Below, one piece after another: positions 26,893 through 36,302 of a stretch of DNA of 64,000 nt. The notes beneath the pieces were generated by a model that saw only the letters and a list, made by a program, of their open reading frames with translations, did not search any database and was not told the DNA's origin. Both the position numbers and the translations under genes were made by a program. This stretch comes from Planctomyces sp. SH-PL62 (lineage in GTDB: Bacteria > Planctomycetota > Planctomycetia > Isosphaerales > Isosphaeraceae), in the NCBI RefSeq assembly GCF_001610895.1, contig NZ_CP011273.1, positions 1,860,001-1,924,000 of the forward strand, read 5' to 3'. Each line of letters begins with the position of its first letter. Positions within the stretch are counted from its first letter, which is position 1.

Positions 26893-27987
26893 TCACAGCT
26901 TGAGGAAGATCCGGTTCTTCTCCAGGTAGCGGATCAGGCCCCAGCAGATCACGAAATACACGAGCGTCCCCAGGGCGGCGTACCAGAGCGGGGCGTCGCG
27001 CGGAAGGTAGGGGCGGACGGCCTGGGCGACCATGCCGTGGAGCACGTAGGCCGCCAGGGCGTTGGTCCCGAAGGTGCGGAACAGGCCCACCGACCATCCC
27101 CAGGCGTCGCAGACGACGACGAACAGGGCGTAGACGACCAGCGAGAAGCCGGCCGCGAAGGTCATGTAGGACACGCTCCCGGTGCGCTGGCTCATCGTCC
27201 AGAGGTCGACGACATACCCTTCGGCCGGCGGCGTGAACGGCGGCGGAGCGAGTCCCGCCATCGACGACAGCCCGTAACCGGCCAGCATCATCACCGCCCC
27301 CCAGCCCAGCAGGGCGGGGACGGCCGACGCCCGGGGACGGCCGACGGCGTCTCGGGCGGCGATCGCATCATAGGCGAACGTCCCGGCCAGCATGGGGATC
27401 GCCCAGCTCAAGATCCCCAGCCAGCCGCCGTCGATCACCGGGGTCTTCATGGCGAAGTCCAGGTAGAACCACGACGACAGGACCAGGTGCAAGATCGCCC
27501 CGCCGACGAGATACAAGGCTCGCCCCCGCGCCGAGGCCGCCACGACCGGCAGGATCCAGACCGACGTCAGCGCGATCTGCACGAGCGTCTGGCAGAGTTC
27601 GCGCCGGAACGCCGTCGCCAGGAAACCCGAGAAGCCCAGCGAACGCAGCTCCTCCCAGGTCTTGACGCCGCCATCCAGGTGGTAGAGTACGAACCCCACC
27701 AGGATCAGCCCCAAGGCCCGCCGGATCACGGCCGTCGACGCCGCGCGGCGGCCCAGCGTCGCCAGCCGGCGGAGGAAGGTCAGCCGGTACGAGAACCCCA
27801 CCGCGAAGAAGAACTGCGGCATGATCGTATCGGCATAGCTGCAATACGTATTGTGATGCCGGAGGACCGCGTGGGAGGCGGCCAGGCCGCCGACGAAGTT
27901 GACGAACAGCATCCCGGCGACCGTGTAGCCCCGGAACTGGTCGAGGGAGGCGATGCGCCCGGGCGAGACCTTCGGCTCGTCGCTCAT
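26893..27987 (-). CDS. DUF5009 / heparan-alpha-glucosaminide N-acetyltransferase-like membrane acyltransferase
   Basis: A 364-residue membrane protein with about ten hydrophobic segments. The N-terminus RIASLDQFRGYTVAGMLFVNFVGG and a following HHNTYCSYADTIMPQFFFAVGFSYR are hallmarks of the COG4299/DUF5009 group, related to the lysosomal transmembrane acetyltransferase. The polar face carries the conserved Asp and paired His expected at the acyl-transfer site. Start 27987 follows GAAGGGA; the frame is open further upstream but without family similarity. It lies 65 bases after copA on the same strand and may share its transcript, with no clear functional link. Substrate unknown; sugar O- or N-acetylation is likely. 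Confidence 0.82.
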   Translation of the reverse strand: MSDEPKVSPGRIASLDQFRGYTVAGMLFVNFVGGLAASHAVLRHHNTYCSYADTIMPQFFFAVGFSYRLTFLRRLATLGRRAASTAVIRRALGLILVGFVLYHLDGGVKTWEELRSLGFSGFLATAFRRELCQTLVQIALTSVWILPVVAASARGRALYLVGGAILHLVLSSWFYLDFAMKTPVIDGGWLGILSWAIPMLAGTFAYDAIAARDAVGRPRASAVPALLGWGAVMMLAGYGLSSMAGLAPPPFTPPAEGYVVDLWTMSQRTGSVSYMTFAAGFSLVVYALFVVVCDAWGWSVGLFRTFGTNALAAYVLHGMVAQAVRPYLPRDAPLWYAALGTLVYFVICWGLIRYLEKNRIFLKL

Positions 27988-28052
27988 CCGGCGTCCGTTC
28001 CCTTCTTTTTCGTTTCGTTCGAGTTCGACCGGTGGAGCGACGACGTCCGACC

Positions 28053-30617
28053 TCAAGTCGCGGTCGACTCGTCGAGGTCGAGCCTGGCGAGCCAGCCTGA
28101 TCGGGCGACGACCGTGACCGAGCTGAGCGACATCGCCAGCGCCGCGATCATGGGTCCATGCCGCCCGAAGAGGCCGAGGGCCGCCAGGGGGATCCCCAGC
28201 GTATTGTACGCGAAGGCCCAGAACAAGTTCTGACGGATTGCCCGGAGCGTTTCCCGCCCCAGGACGAGCGCCCGAGGGACGGCCTGGAGATCCCCCGAGG
28301 CGATCACCACGTCGGCTGCCGCCTTGGCCAGGTCGGCCCCCGTCCCCAGCGCGATCCCGACGTCCGCCGCCGCCAGCGCGGGGGCGTCGTTGAGGCCGTC
28401 GCCCACCATCGCCACTTTCTTCCCGTTCAACTCGCTCCGGAGCGCTTCGATCTTCGCGGCCTTGGCGTCCGGGAGGACCCCGGCGATCACCCGATCGGGC
28501 GGCAGCCCCAGTTCGGCCCCCACGGCGCGGGCCGTCGCCGGGTTGTCGCCGGTCAACAGGACGACGTCGCCCCCCCGCTCGCGAATCCCGGAGACGACCT
28601 CGCGGGCGTGCGGCTTGAGGCGATCCGCCAGGGCCGCCGCCCCCGCCGGACGGCCGTCGACCGCCGCGCAGAGGACGGTCAGGGCCTCGCCTTCCCAGGC
28701 GTCGGCGATCGGGTCCAGGGGGCCGAGTTCGACCCCCTGGTCGGCCAGCAGCGCCCGCGAGCCCACGAGGACCTTGCGGCCGTCGACGGTCGCCGAGACG
28801 CCGCGCCCCCGGATCGCCCGGAACTCCGTCGCGGCCCGGTCGTCCCCCTTCCCGGCGAAGGCCCGCGCCAGGGGATGCTCGCTCGACGACTCGGCCGCCG
28901 CGATCAGGGCGACGAGTTCTGGCTCGTCCCAGCCGGGGAGGGCGCGGGCCTGGACGAGACTCGGACGGCCTTCGGTCAGCGTGCCCGTCTTGTCGAAGAC
29001 GATCACGCCGATCCGGTCCATGTTCTCCAGGGCCGACGCCTCCCGGATGAACAGCCCCGCGCGGGCGCCCCGGCCGGTCGCCACGGCGACGGCCATCGGC
29101 GTCGCCAACCCCAGGGCGCACGGGCAGGCGATGATCAGCACCGCCGCCGCGTTCAGCACCGCCCGGCTCCAGTCGGCGGTGGCGAGCCCCCAGCCCAGGA
29201 AGGTCGCCAGGGCGACCACCAGCACCGCCGGCACGAAGATCGACGAGACCCGGTCCGCCAGCCGCTGCACCCCCGCCTTCGACCCCTGCGCCGCCAGGAC
29301 CAGGCGGACGATCTGCTCCAGCGCGCTCTCCTTGCCCAGCCGCTTGACCTCGATCACCAGCGATCCGTCGCCGTTCATCGTCGCGCCGGTGACGCGGTCG
29401 CCCGGCTTCTTCGCGACCGGGACCGACTCGCCGGTGAGCATCGACTCGTCGATCTCGGACTCCCCTTCGAGGACGTCGCCGTCGACCGGGACCGTTTCGC
29501 CCGGCTGGACCCGGACCCGGTCGCCTCGCACCAGGTCGGCGAGGGGCACCTCGACGACCCCGCCGGCCTCGTCCAGACGATTCGCCGTCCGCGGGGACAG
29601 GTCCAGCAGCCGCTCGACGGCCGCGCCGGCGTTCCCCTTGGCGCGGACCTCCAGGAACTTGCCCAGCGTGATCAGGGTCAGGATCAAGCCCGCGTCCATG
29701 AAGAAATGGGCCTGATGGAGATGCCCCACCAGCAGGTGATACAGGCTGTACAGGAACGCCGTGGAAGTCCCCAGGGCGATCAGCGTGTCCATGTTGGCGG
29801 AGCCCTGGAGGAGCCTCCGCCACGCGCCCCTGATGTACGGCCCCCCCAGCGCGACCTGGAGGAACGCCGCCAGGCCGCACATCGACCACCCGACCCAGGC
29901 GGCGTGGCTCCACGACGGAACGACCATCGAGCCGATCCCGAGAGCCACCAGGGGGACCGTCGCGACGACGCCCACGACCAGCCGGTTCCGCCACATGGCG
30001 ACGCTCGCGGCCCGCTCCTCGCGGAGCTGCGCGGCGGCGCGGGCCCCGAACATCAGGTCGTCCCGTCGGGCCGAGTACCCGGCGTCGGCGGCGGCGCGGG
30101 CCAGATCCTCGATCGCCACCCGATCGGGAACGACGACCACCGCCGCGCGTTCCGTCGCCAGATTGACCCGCGCATCCTCGACGCCGGGCACCTCCTTCAA
30201 CGCCTTCTCGACCCTCGCGACGCAACTCGCGCAGTGCATGCCGCCGATCGCCAGGTCCCATTCCTCCTGTGCGGGCCCCGGGGAGACGGCCGGTTCGGTC
30301 GTGGGAGGAGGGGTCGAATCCTCCGCCGGCTTCGCCGCGAGGCCGCCGATCGTCAGCAAGACCGGGGGAGGGGGGACGGCCTCGCCGGGATCGTCCCCGT
30401 CGTCGGTCGTGTAGCCGGCGTCTCGAATCGCCCGGGCGACCGCCGAGCGGCTCGCGACGACCGGATCGACGACGACCTCCGCGTTGGCGCCCGCCAGGTC
30501 GACGACGGCCGAGACGACGCCGGGCGTCGATTCCAGCGCCTTCGTCACCGATCGGACGCAATGCCCGCAGGTCATTCCCCGGACCGGAACATCCCAAACC
30601 TCGGTCGCGACCGCCAT
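28053..30617 (-). CDS. copA: Copper-translocating P1B-type ATPase
   Basis: An 854-residue heavy-metal pump. Two N-terminal metal-binding HMA domains with GMTCGHC (about residue 15-20) and GMHCASC (about 130), separated by a Pro-rich linker; then eight membrane helices with the ion-site motif ACPCALG, actuator domain TGES, phosphorylation site DKTGTLT, ATP-binding SSEHPLA (the HP dipeptide), and hinge [11 protein letters not shown]. The CPC motif and paired CxxC domains indicate Cu(I) export. ATG at 30617 is chosen (GCGAGGA seven bases before); a GTG five codons upstream is an alternative. No copper regulator or chaperone is adjacent. Confidence 0.95.
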   Translation of the reverse strand: MAVATEVWDVPVRGMTCGHCVRSVTKALESTPGVVSAVVDLAGANAEVVVDPVVASRSAVARAIRDAGYTTDDGDDPGEAVPPPPVLLTIGGLAAKPAEDSTPPPTTEPAVSPGPAQEEWDLAIGGMHCASCVARVEKALKEVPGVEDARVNLATERAAVVVVPDRVAIEDLARAAADAGYSARRDDLMFGARAAAQLREERAASVAMWRNRLVVGVVATVPLVALGIGSMVVPSWSHAAWVGWSMCGLAAFLQVALGGPYIRGAWRRLLQGSANMDTLIALGTSTAFLYSLYHLLVGHLHQAHFFMDAGLILTLITLGKFLEVRAKGNAGAAVERLLDLSPRTANRLDEAGGVVEVPLADLVRGDRVRVQPGETVPVDGDVLEGESEIDESMLTGESVPVAKKPGDRVTGATMNGDGSLVIEVKRLGKESALEQIVRLVLAAQGSKAGVQRLADRVSSIFVPAVLVVALATFLGWGLATADWSRAVLNAAAVLIIACPCALGLATPMAVAVATGRGARAGLFIREASALENMDRIGVIVFDKTGTLTEGRPSLVQARALPGWDEPELVALIAAAESSSEHPLARAFAGKGDDRAATEFRAIRGRGVSATVDGRKVLVGSRALLADQGVELGPLDPIADAWEGEALTVLCAAVDGRPAGAAALADRLKPHAREVVSGIRERGGDVVLLTGDNPATARAVGAELGLPPDRVIAGVLPDAKAAKIEALRSELNGKKVAMVGDGLNDAPALAAADVGIALGTGADLAKAAADVVIASGDLQAVPRALVLGRETLRAIRQNLFWAFAYNTLGIPLAALGLFGRHGPMIAALAMSLSSVTVVARSGWLARLDLDESTAT

Positions 30618-31094
30618 GGCTGATCCTCGCACTCAAGACATCGAGCTTGCGCCAGGCCGGCGAACCGCCGAGCGAGGCGCCTCGCACCGGAGCATTATAG
30701 AGCGACCCGCAAGGCCGCCTCTCCGTCGACGCTCATTAGACGGGTTTCATGCTCTCGTCAAAGCGCGAACAGGGCGTTTCATGAGAGGATCAGCACAATT
30801 AAACCAATCTGGGAAACCGGCCGCGCCCGCCGTCTAGTTTGGCAAGACGTTTACTATCGCCTCGATCGACCGTGACCTCGCGTCCGGCGGCCACCGTCTC
30901 AAGGGCCGTTCCGTCATCGCCATGCCTTTCCGGTTCGAATCACGGCCGCACGCCTTGTTCGCGCGACGTGACGTCCGGGGCTCGCGGCGGAGAGATCGGC
31001 CCAGGACGCCGAAGGGCCTTACACTGGCTCCGCCAGGGTCTCGGGAGGGCCCGAAACACGGAGCCGGCCGCATGAAGAAAAATCATAGGGAGGG

Positions 31095-31123
31095 TTGACT
31101 CGCACGCAGATTGATCGTATTTT
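31095..31123 (+). promoter_or_regulatory. Strong sigma-70-like promoter with no downstream protein gene
   Basis: TTGACT (31095-31100), exactly 17 bases, then TATTTT (31118-31123). This is the best consensus match seen in the window. Confidence 0.5.
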
Positions 31124-31129
31124 GACGTT

Positions 31130-31535
31130 CGTTCGCGACATGACGACGAAATTCATCAACAAAACGTCATGCCGCAGTGCCAGTTAGTCATTATTTCATC
31201 CCTTCATGCCGGTCGACCGTACGTCGCTTCCCGACGCTACGGCCTCACCCCCCCAAAGTTCAAGGTTCGATTCCGGGCGGCACGGATGCGCGCGTCTGGT
31301 TCGGCCTTCCCCTTGAGTGGACTCCGTCGGCCCCGCCGGAGGCGTCCGCTCACGTTCGGCCACACGGTCCGGACCCCGATATCACAAGGATGTGACCATC
31401 GGACCGGACCGCCGTGGGCCAACGACAAGCTTTAATAAGCATAAATCGCATTCGCCGCCGGTTTTCGGCGGCGAGCGCGTTTCGAAGACGTGACCGCCCG
31501 ACCTGCACCCGCCGGGGGAGGTCGGCTTTATTTTT
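31130..31535 (+). ncRNA. Candidate RNA gene bounded by promoter and terminator
   Basis: A transcript from the promoter at 31095 to the terminator at 31498-31535 would be about 400 bases long. The interval has no reading frame with protein-like composition; an 88-codon frame from 31169 is Arg/Pro-rich and has no ribosome binding site. Signature elements of RNase P RNA, tmRNA or SRP RNA were looked for and not found, so it cannot be named. Evidence is only the two flanking signals and AT-richer composition. Confidence 0.25.
31498..31535 (+). terminator. Intrinsic terminator, plus strand
   Basis: CCGACCT (31498-31504) pairs with AGGTCGG (31519-31525), with further CCC/GGG pairing in the loop, followed by CTTTATTTTT. 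No plus-strand gene ends here. Confidence 0.55.
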
Positions 31536-31566
31536 CGTCGCAGCCGGGGCCGTCCGATCGCCTGGA

Positions 31567-32112
31567 TCAGGGGATGACGCGGTCGGTGTACGCGGCGTCG
31601 GCCTGGTCGCGGAGCATCACCGAGTCGGGGACGGCGCTTCGGGAGAAGAAGGGGTTGGAGGCGGGAGTGCTGGGCGGGGCGTCGGGGATGGGTTCGGGGG
31701 CGCTGTGGCCCAGCCGGACGGCGACCCGTTCCAGGATGGCGCGGGAGAGCGCCTGGTCGCCGAACCAGCCGACCCTGACGACGGCGTGCGACGTCCGTCC
31801 GAGGGACCGGATCGTGACGGAGGCCGAGCGATCATCGGTGGTGACGGCCTCGTATCGGAGGACGGTCCCGTCGCGGGTCGGGCGAAGGTCGCGCAGGCCG
31901 AGGTCGGCGAGGGCCTCGGCGGCCGCCGGGCCGACCGCCGACTGGGGGGCGGCGAAGCTTCGCGCGCCTTGCCCGGCGGAATAGGCGAAGTCCGCCCCCG
32001 CGTCCGTCGACACCCCCATCGGGGGCGCGATCCGAGGCGATGTCACGGCGCATCCGGCCGTGACCAGCAGCACGGCCGCCAGGGAGGCCCGTCTCGTCGC
32101 TCGGCGTCTCAT
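31567..32112 (-). CDS. Small lipoprotein, DUF3568-like
   Basis: A 181-residue protein with a lipoprotein signal: basic start MRRRATRRA, hydrophobic LAAVLLV, lipobox TAGC (Cys about 21). The middle (about 95-135) reads YEAVTTDDRSASVTIRSLG...VRVGWFGDQALSRAIL, a pattern of the DUF3568 family of small exported proteins, which carry a V-x-I strand and an R-V-G-x-F-G-D motif. The C-terminus is Pro-rich. Expected to be lipid-anchored outside the cytoplasm. Role unknown. Divergent from rpsA, with 400 bases between. Confidence 0.75.
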   Translation of the reverse strand: MRRRATRRASLAAVLLVTAGCAVTSPRIAPPMGVSTDAGADFAYSAGQGARSFAAPQSAVGPAAAEALADLGLRDLRPTRDGTVLRYEAVTTDDRSASVTIRSLGRTSHAVVRVGWFGDQALSRAILERVAVRLGHSAPEPIPDAPPSTPASNPFFSRSAVPDSVMLRDQADAAYTDRVIP

Positions 32113-32304
32113 CCGTGAATCACCTCGGCGCGAATGCCCAGGGCGTCCGACGGCCTTCCGCGAAGCACGGGCGAGGGCCGGGCGCCTTCCGAATCGGCGG
32201 CACGCTATCGCGGGCCGAGGGGGCGGTCAACCCCGTCCTCTCGACGGCGGGACGATCTCGGGGGGGGCGGCGCGGCGTGTTTGCAAGCGGCGGGCCGAAT
32301 GAGG

Positions 32305-32334
32305 TTGTCATCGCCCCACCTTAGCTGATAGGAT
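32305..32334 (+). promoter_or_regulatory. Putative rpsA promoter
   Basis: TTGTCA (32305-32310), 18 bases, TAGGAT (32329-32334). A transcript would start near 32341, right before the hairpin at 32349. Confidence 0.4.
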
Positions 32335-32348
32335 TCGTCAGAGTCCCT

Positions 32349-32382
32349 CCATCCCGCGCGTATCGGGGTGGTTTTTGTTTTT
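32349..32382 (+). terminator. Terminator-like hairpin in the rpsA leader (possible attenuator)
   Basis: CCATCCC (32349-32355) pairs with GGGGTGG (32365-32371, one G-U), nine-base loop, then TTTTTGTTTTT (32372-32382). It lies between the likely promoter and the rpsA start, with no plus-strand gene before it, so it can only act on the rpsA leader or on a very short RNA. Confidence 0.55.
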
Positions 32383-32511
32383 CAGCTTTCGCCAGGTCTC
32401 CGCGGGACCTCGCCGATCGGCCTTCGGGCCGCCGCGCGGGGGGACGCATGCCGGCGAGTCCGCCACGGCCGCGGCTTGGCTTCCGGCGGAAGACATCCAC
32501 GAATCGAACAT

Positions 32512-34395
32512 ATGGTAGATCGCAACCTCCTTCGTGAATTCGACGTCAACGAGGACGAACTGGCCGCCGTGATCACGGCGGAGGACGGCTCGAAGACCCT
32601 CGACGACTTCCTGGGCGAAGGCCAGAACTTCGAGATCGGCGGGATCGTCTCGGGCAAGGTCATCGAGATCGTCGGCGATCAGGTCGTCGTCGACGTGGGA
32701 TACAAGTCCGAGGGTCTGGTCTCGCTCAACGAGTGGGAGGACGAGCCCGCGCCGGTCCCCGGCGACGAGGTCGAGGTCCTGCTCGAAGGCATGGAGGACG
32801 AGACCGGCGAGATCGTCCTGTCGCGCAAGAAGGCCCACCGGATGCGGGCCTGGGAAATGGTCATCTCCAAGTACCACGAAGGCGACGTGGTCAAGGGGAA
32901 GGTCACCCGCAAGATCAAGGGCGGCCTGCTGGTCGACATCGGCGTCAACGTCTTCCTGCCCGCCAGCCAGGTCGACATCCGCCGCCCGTCCGACATCGCC
33001 GACTTCATCGATCAAGAGATCGAGTGCATGATCTTGAAGATCGACGAGTCCCGCCGCAACATCGTGGTCAGCCGCCGCAAGCTGATCGAGATCACCCGCG
33101 AGCAGCAGAAGAAGGCCCTGCTCGAGGAGATCGCCGAGCGCCAGATCCGCAAGGGGACGGTCAAGAACATCGCCGACTTCGGCGCGTTCGTCGACCTCGG
33201 CGGCATCGACGGCCTGCTGCACATCACCGACATGAGCTGGGGCCGCATCAACCATCCCAGCGACATGCTCAAGATCGACGACCAGATCGAGGTGATGGTC
33301 CTCCACGTCGACAAGGAACGCGAGAAGATCGCCCTGGGCCTCAAGCAGAAGAGCGCGAGCCCCTGGGAGAACGTCGCCGACAAGTACCCGGTCACCACCC
33401 GCGTCGTCGGCGAGGTGGTCAACGTCATGTCCTACGGCGCCTTCGTCAAGCTGGAAGAGGGCATCGAGGGCCTGGTCCACATCTCCGAGATGAGCTGGAC
33501 CAAGCGGATCAACCACCCGAGCGAGCTGGTCAACACCGGCGACAAGATCGAGGTCGTCGTCCTTGGCATCAACAAGGACAAGCAGGAGATCTCGCTCGGC
33601 ATGAAGCAGACCCAGGTCAACCCCTGGGACCAGGTCGCCAACAAGTACCCGCCGGGCACGATGGTCGAGGGCACCGTCCGGAACCTCACCAACTACGGCG
33701 CGTTCATCGAGATCGAGGAGGGCATCGACGGCCTCCTGCACATCTCCGACATGAGCTGGACCCGCAAGATCGGCCACCCCAACGAGGTGCTCGAGAAGGG
33801 CCAGCGGATCAGCTGCCAGGTGCTCAACGTCGACCAGGACCGCAAGCGAATCGCCCTGGGTCTCAAGCAGCTCAAGGAAGACCCGTGGGAGACCGACATC
33901 CCCGGCCGCTACGAGCCCAACGACGTCGTCAAGGGCAAGGTCACGAAGCTCACCAACTTCGGCGTCTTCGTCGAGCTTGAGCCGGGCCTCGAAGGCCTGC
34001 TCCACATCTCCGAGCTGGCCGACCACAAGGTCGACAGCCCCGAAGAGGTGGTCAAGGTCGGCGACGAGATCGAGGTCAAGATCCTCCGGGTCGACCGCGG
34101 CGAGCGCAAGATCGGCCTCTCCCGCAAGAAGGCCCACTGGTCGGGCCGCGAGGATGAGGAAGGCGAAGCCACCTCCGAGGGCGGCGAACTCTCCACGACG
34201 GCTCCGAAGGAGTCCAAGGAGAACAAGGAACTCAAGGGCGGCCTCGGCGGCGGCGGCCCCCTCTTCAGCATGGGCGGCACCACGCCGGCCGAACCCGAGC
34301 CCACGCCCGAGCCCGAGCCCGAGGCCGCAGCCGAACCCGAGGCTGAAGCCGAAGCCGAGCCTGAGACCGAAGCTGAAGCCGAAACCGAAGGCTGA
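32512..34395 (+). CDS. rpsA: 30S ribosomal protein S1
   Basis: A 627-residue protein with six S1 RNA-binding domains. The first two (GGIVSGKVIEIVGDQ, GDVVKGKVTRKIKGG) are divergent and ribosome-binding, the next four (GTVKNIADFGAFVDLGG, GEVVNVMSYGAFVKL, GTVRNLTNYGAFIEI, GKVTKLTNFGVFVEL) are the mRNA-binding type, each with a GLLHIS/GLVHIS element. After domain six comes a tail of about 85 residues, ending in alternating Glu/Pro/Ala (EPEPEAEA type), longer than usual. S1 recruits mRNAs to the 30S subunit. The start ATG at 32512 begins MVDRNLLREFD; the frame extends upstream but without similarity. A strong terminator follows. Confidence 0.95.
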   Translation: MVDRNLLREFDVNEDELAAVITAEDGSKTLDDFLGEGQNFEIGGIVSGKVIEIVGDQVVVDVGYKSEGLVSLNEWEDEPAPVPGDEVEVLLEGMEDETGEIVLSRKKAHRMRAWEMVISKYHEGDVVKGKVTRKIKGGLLVDIGVNVFLPASQVDIRRPSDIADFIDQEIECMILKIDESRRNIVVSRRKLIEITREQQKKALLEEIAERQIRKGTVKNIADFGAFVDLGGIDGLLHITDMSWGRINHPSDMLKIDDQIEVMVLHVDKEREKIALGLKQKSASPWENVADKYPVTTRVVGEVVNVMSYGAFVKLEEGIEGLVHISEMSWTKRINHPSELVNTGDKIEVVVLGINKDKQEISLGMKQTQVNPWDQVANKYPPGTMVEGTVRNLTNYGAFIEIEEGIDGLLHISDMSWTRKIGHPNEVLEKGQRISCQVLNVDQDRKRIALGLKQLKEDPWETDIPGRYEPNDVVKGKVTKLTNFGVFVELEPGLEGLLHISELADHKVDSPEEVVKVGDEIEVKILRVDRGERKIGLSRKKAHWSGREDEEGEATSEGGELSTTAPKESKENKELKGGLGGGGPLFSMGGTTPAEPEPTPEPEPEAAAEPEAEAEAEPETEAEAETEG

Positions 34396-34426
34396 CCGAG
34401 GCTCGCCTCGAACCGCCATCTCACGA

Positions 34427-34461
34427 ACGCCGCCCCGGGACCATCCCGGGGCGGCGTTTTT
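34427..34461 (+). terminator. Intrinsic terminator of rpsA
   Basis: Fourteen-base perfect arms ACGCCGCCCCGGGA (34427-34440) and TCCCGGGGCGGCGT (34444-34457) with a three-base loop, then TTTT. The T tail touches the stop codon of the convergent methyltransferase gene. Confidence 0.9.
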
Positions 34462-35681
34462 CATGCGCCGGGCGAATCCGGCCCCGGATCGCCGAGGCCG
34501 CCCCCCAGCCGACGCGTGATCGCGGCGGCCGGCGACTCGATCAGTTCGACTCCCTCGAACGCCGCGCCGGGCTCGGTCGGCTCGCGAACCACGAGGATGA
34601 GCCGCGACGCCCGCTTCGACGCCCCGGCGCGACGGAGCTTGGCCGCGGCCTCCGCCGCCGTCTCCCCCGGGCGCTGCACCCGCACCGCGACGGGGAGGCC
34701 GTCGTGAGGTTCCTTGAGGATCGCGTCAATCCCTCCGTTCCGCTGGACCGGCGCGCAGTCCAGCCCGGCCAGGAGCGCGAGGCTCACCGGGTCGGCCGTC
34801 CGGTACGCCTCGCGACCGCGCTCCAGCAGGCGTGAACGGCTCCGCACCGGGCGTTCCAGCCGCGCCCTCGCCAACTCCACGGCCGGCTCCGAGCGGTCGA
34901 TGCCGATCGCCCGCCGCCCCAGCGCCGCGGCGGCGACCAGCGTCGTCCCGCTGCCGCAGAACGGATCGAGCACCAGATCGCCCGGACGGCTCGCCAGCGC
35001 GATGATCCTTTCGAGCAAGGCGAGCGGCTTCTGGGTCGGATAGCCCGTCCGCTCGCGGGCCTTCGGGTTCAGGTAGGGGAGGTCCCAGACGTCGCCCAGC
35101 GGCACCCCGCGCTTCGGGCCGGAAGGGACCGGACGGCCCTCCTCGTCGCGATCATAGATCGCCTTCTGCGAGGCGTCGCGGCGGCGGCGCTGGAGGAGCT
35201 GGTCGACGTTCGTCGCCGGCGAATACGCCTCCCAGATCGGGTTGAACACGTAAGAATCGGTTTTCGTGTAGTAGTGGATCGTCTGGTGCGCGGGGAGCAG
35301 CGACGACGCGCCGCTCGACCAGCGCCGGTAGTGCCAGATGATCTCGGAGCGGAACCGCTCCGGGCCGAACACCCGGTCCAGCAACCCCCGAGCGACGTGG
35401 CCGGCGTCGCGACCGCAGTGGAAGAAGAGCGATCCGGTCTCGGTCAGCACCCGCCGGACCTCCACAAGCCTCGCGAGCAGGAACGACTCGTAGGCCTGTG
35501 GCGATTCCCAGACGTCGTCGAACTCGTAGGCCGTCACGCGATCCCTCGCGGACAGCCGATGGACCCGCCCGGTCTGGAAGGGGGGGTCCAGGTAGGCCAG
35601 CCCGACGACCCCCGACGCCATCCCCTTCAAGTGCGCCAGGCAGTCGCCCAGGAGGACCGAGGGCGAATCAAACGCATTCAT
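34461..35681 (-). CDS. Orphan beta-class DNA (N4-cytosine/N6-adenine) methyltransferase
   Basis: A 406-residue methyltransferase. Catalytic motif IV, LAYLDPPF, lies near the N-terminus (about residue 30) and the SAM-binding motif I, DPFCGSGTTLVAAAALGRRAIGID, near residue 240, the order of the beta class. Between them TGYPTQKPLALLERII precedes motif I as is typical, and a WDLPYLNPKA segment belongs to the target region. The C-terminal 130 residues form an extra domain. It modifies DNA; the DPPF form fits adenine or cytosine N-methylation and the target site cannot be predicted. No restriction enzyme is next to it, so it looks solitary. An alternative start at 35729 adds 16 residues of poor character. 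Confidence 0.85.
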   Translation of the reverse strand: MNAFDSPSVLLGDCLAHLKGMASGVVGLAYLDPPFQTGRVHRLSARDRVTAYEFDDVWESPQAYESFLLARLVEVRRVLTETGSLFFHCGRDAGHVARGLLDRVFGPERFRSEIIWHYRRWSSGASSLLPAHQTIHYYTKTDSYVFNPIWEAYSPATNVDQLLQRRRRDASQKAIYDRDEEGRPVPSGPKRGVPLGDVWDLPYLNPKARERTGYPTQKPLALLERIIALASRPGDLVLDPFCGSGTTLVAAAALGRRAIGIDRSEPAVELARARLERPVRSRSRLLERGREAYRTADPVSLALLAGLDCAPVQRNGGIDAILKEPHDGLPVAVRVQRPGETAAEAAAKLRRAGASKRASRLILVVREPTEPGAAFEGVELIESPAAAITRRLGGGLGDPGPDSPGA

Positions 35682-36302
35682 GCAGCACCCAGGTCTCGCA
35701 CCCGTACACGAACTCAACTTGCCTTGCATTCATCTTGACCCCGGACGAAGCACATCTCTATTCTTAATAAAGCTGGCAAGGCTTGCCTAACCGGCAAACC
35801 CGCGACATCCGAGCTATACCATGCCTTCTAACCAGACCCTCAAACCCCCATGCCCCACACATTTCCAAATTATCCTAGTTTTCCAATCCTCTCTCAGCTT
35901 ATCATCCAACCGCCGAACATCCGATATTTCGATTGTCAAGCCGCGAATGGCGGAGTCGCAAGGGCGTGAGGCGGGATGCGGAGCGCGAGCGGGAGGAGGC
36001 CCTGATCTGGAGGGGTTTCCGCCCGGGTGCCTGGCCTCGCCGCGAACTCGGGGTCGGACCTGGCGTCGGCCGTCGCGAGACGACGGTGCGTCGGGGATCG
36101 CCCGCCGACGCCGCCTGGTCGCGGGGGGGAGACTCTCCCTCGATGCTGGCGGGGTGTTTCGAATTCGAATCGTCGCGTCGACGCGGGGCGTTGGGTCCCG
36201 GTCTGCGTCCTCCCTTGGGCCCACCGTCCCGGCTTCGTATCGCGTGCCCCGAATCGGGGGACGCGAGCGGACCTGCTGACGACCGATACAACGAGGATCT
36301 TC
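35682..36302. other. Divergent intergenic region with palindromes
   Basis: About 620 bases between the methyltransferase and sigma factor genes, with an A/T-richer part at 35740-35950. It contains the overlapping palindromes at 35775-35797. The right part (35950-36290) is G/C-rich and open in several frames, but none has a ribosome binding site or protein-like composition. Confidence 0.55.
35775..35797. promoter_or_regulatory. Two overlapping inverted repeats, possible operator
   Basis: GGCAAGGCTTGCC (35775-35787) is a perfect palindrome around one base, and TTGCC (35783-35787) pairs again with GGCAA (35793-35797). The shared half-site would allow two alternative hairpins or two adjacent protein-binding sites. 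Located in the gap between the methyltransferase and sigma factor genes. Confidence 0.3.

Larger units (their letters stand above)
30633..31566. other. Gene-free, relatively AT-rich region between divergent-facing neighbours
   Basis: About 930 bases without a convincing protein gene on either strand, noticeably richer in A/T than its surroundings, especially 31080-31200. It holds a good promoter at 31095-31123 and an intrinsic terminator at 31498-31535, both on the plus strand, with no plus-strand gene between. A perfect hairpin CGCCGCCG-GTTTT-CGGCGGCG lies at 31453-31473 and may end the leftward lipoprotein transcript. Isolated GTTCGA blocks recall tRNA T-arms but do not fold. Confidence 0.6.
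32113..32511. other. Upstream region and leader of rpsA
   Basis: Some 400 bases, no gene. It contains the promoter-like pair at 32305-32334 and a terminator-like hairpin at 32349-32382, leaving a further 130 bases before the rpsA start at 32512. The left 190 bases show nothing recognisable. Confidence 0.6.

Noticed and set aside
26712-26903. Small open frame similar in translation to one near 15510-15660
   Set aside because: The similarity comes from the repeated DNA element; no ribosome binding site, and the frame breaks in other copies.
31255-31285. GGTTCGATTCC block that looks like a tRNA T-arm
   Set aside because: Only two or three of five stem pairs form, and there is no acceptor or anticodon arm around it; a second GTTCGAAT near 30932 fails in the same way.
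34461-35681. Restriction-modification system around the methyltransferase
   Set aside because: Neighbours are rpsA and a sigma factor gene; no endonuclease or specificity subunit is present, so only an orphan methyltransferase is supported.
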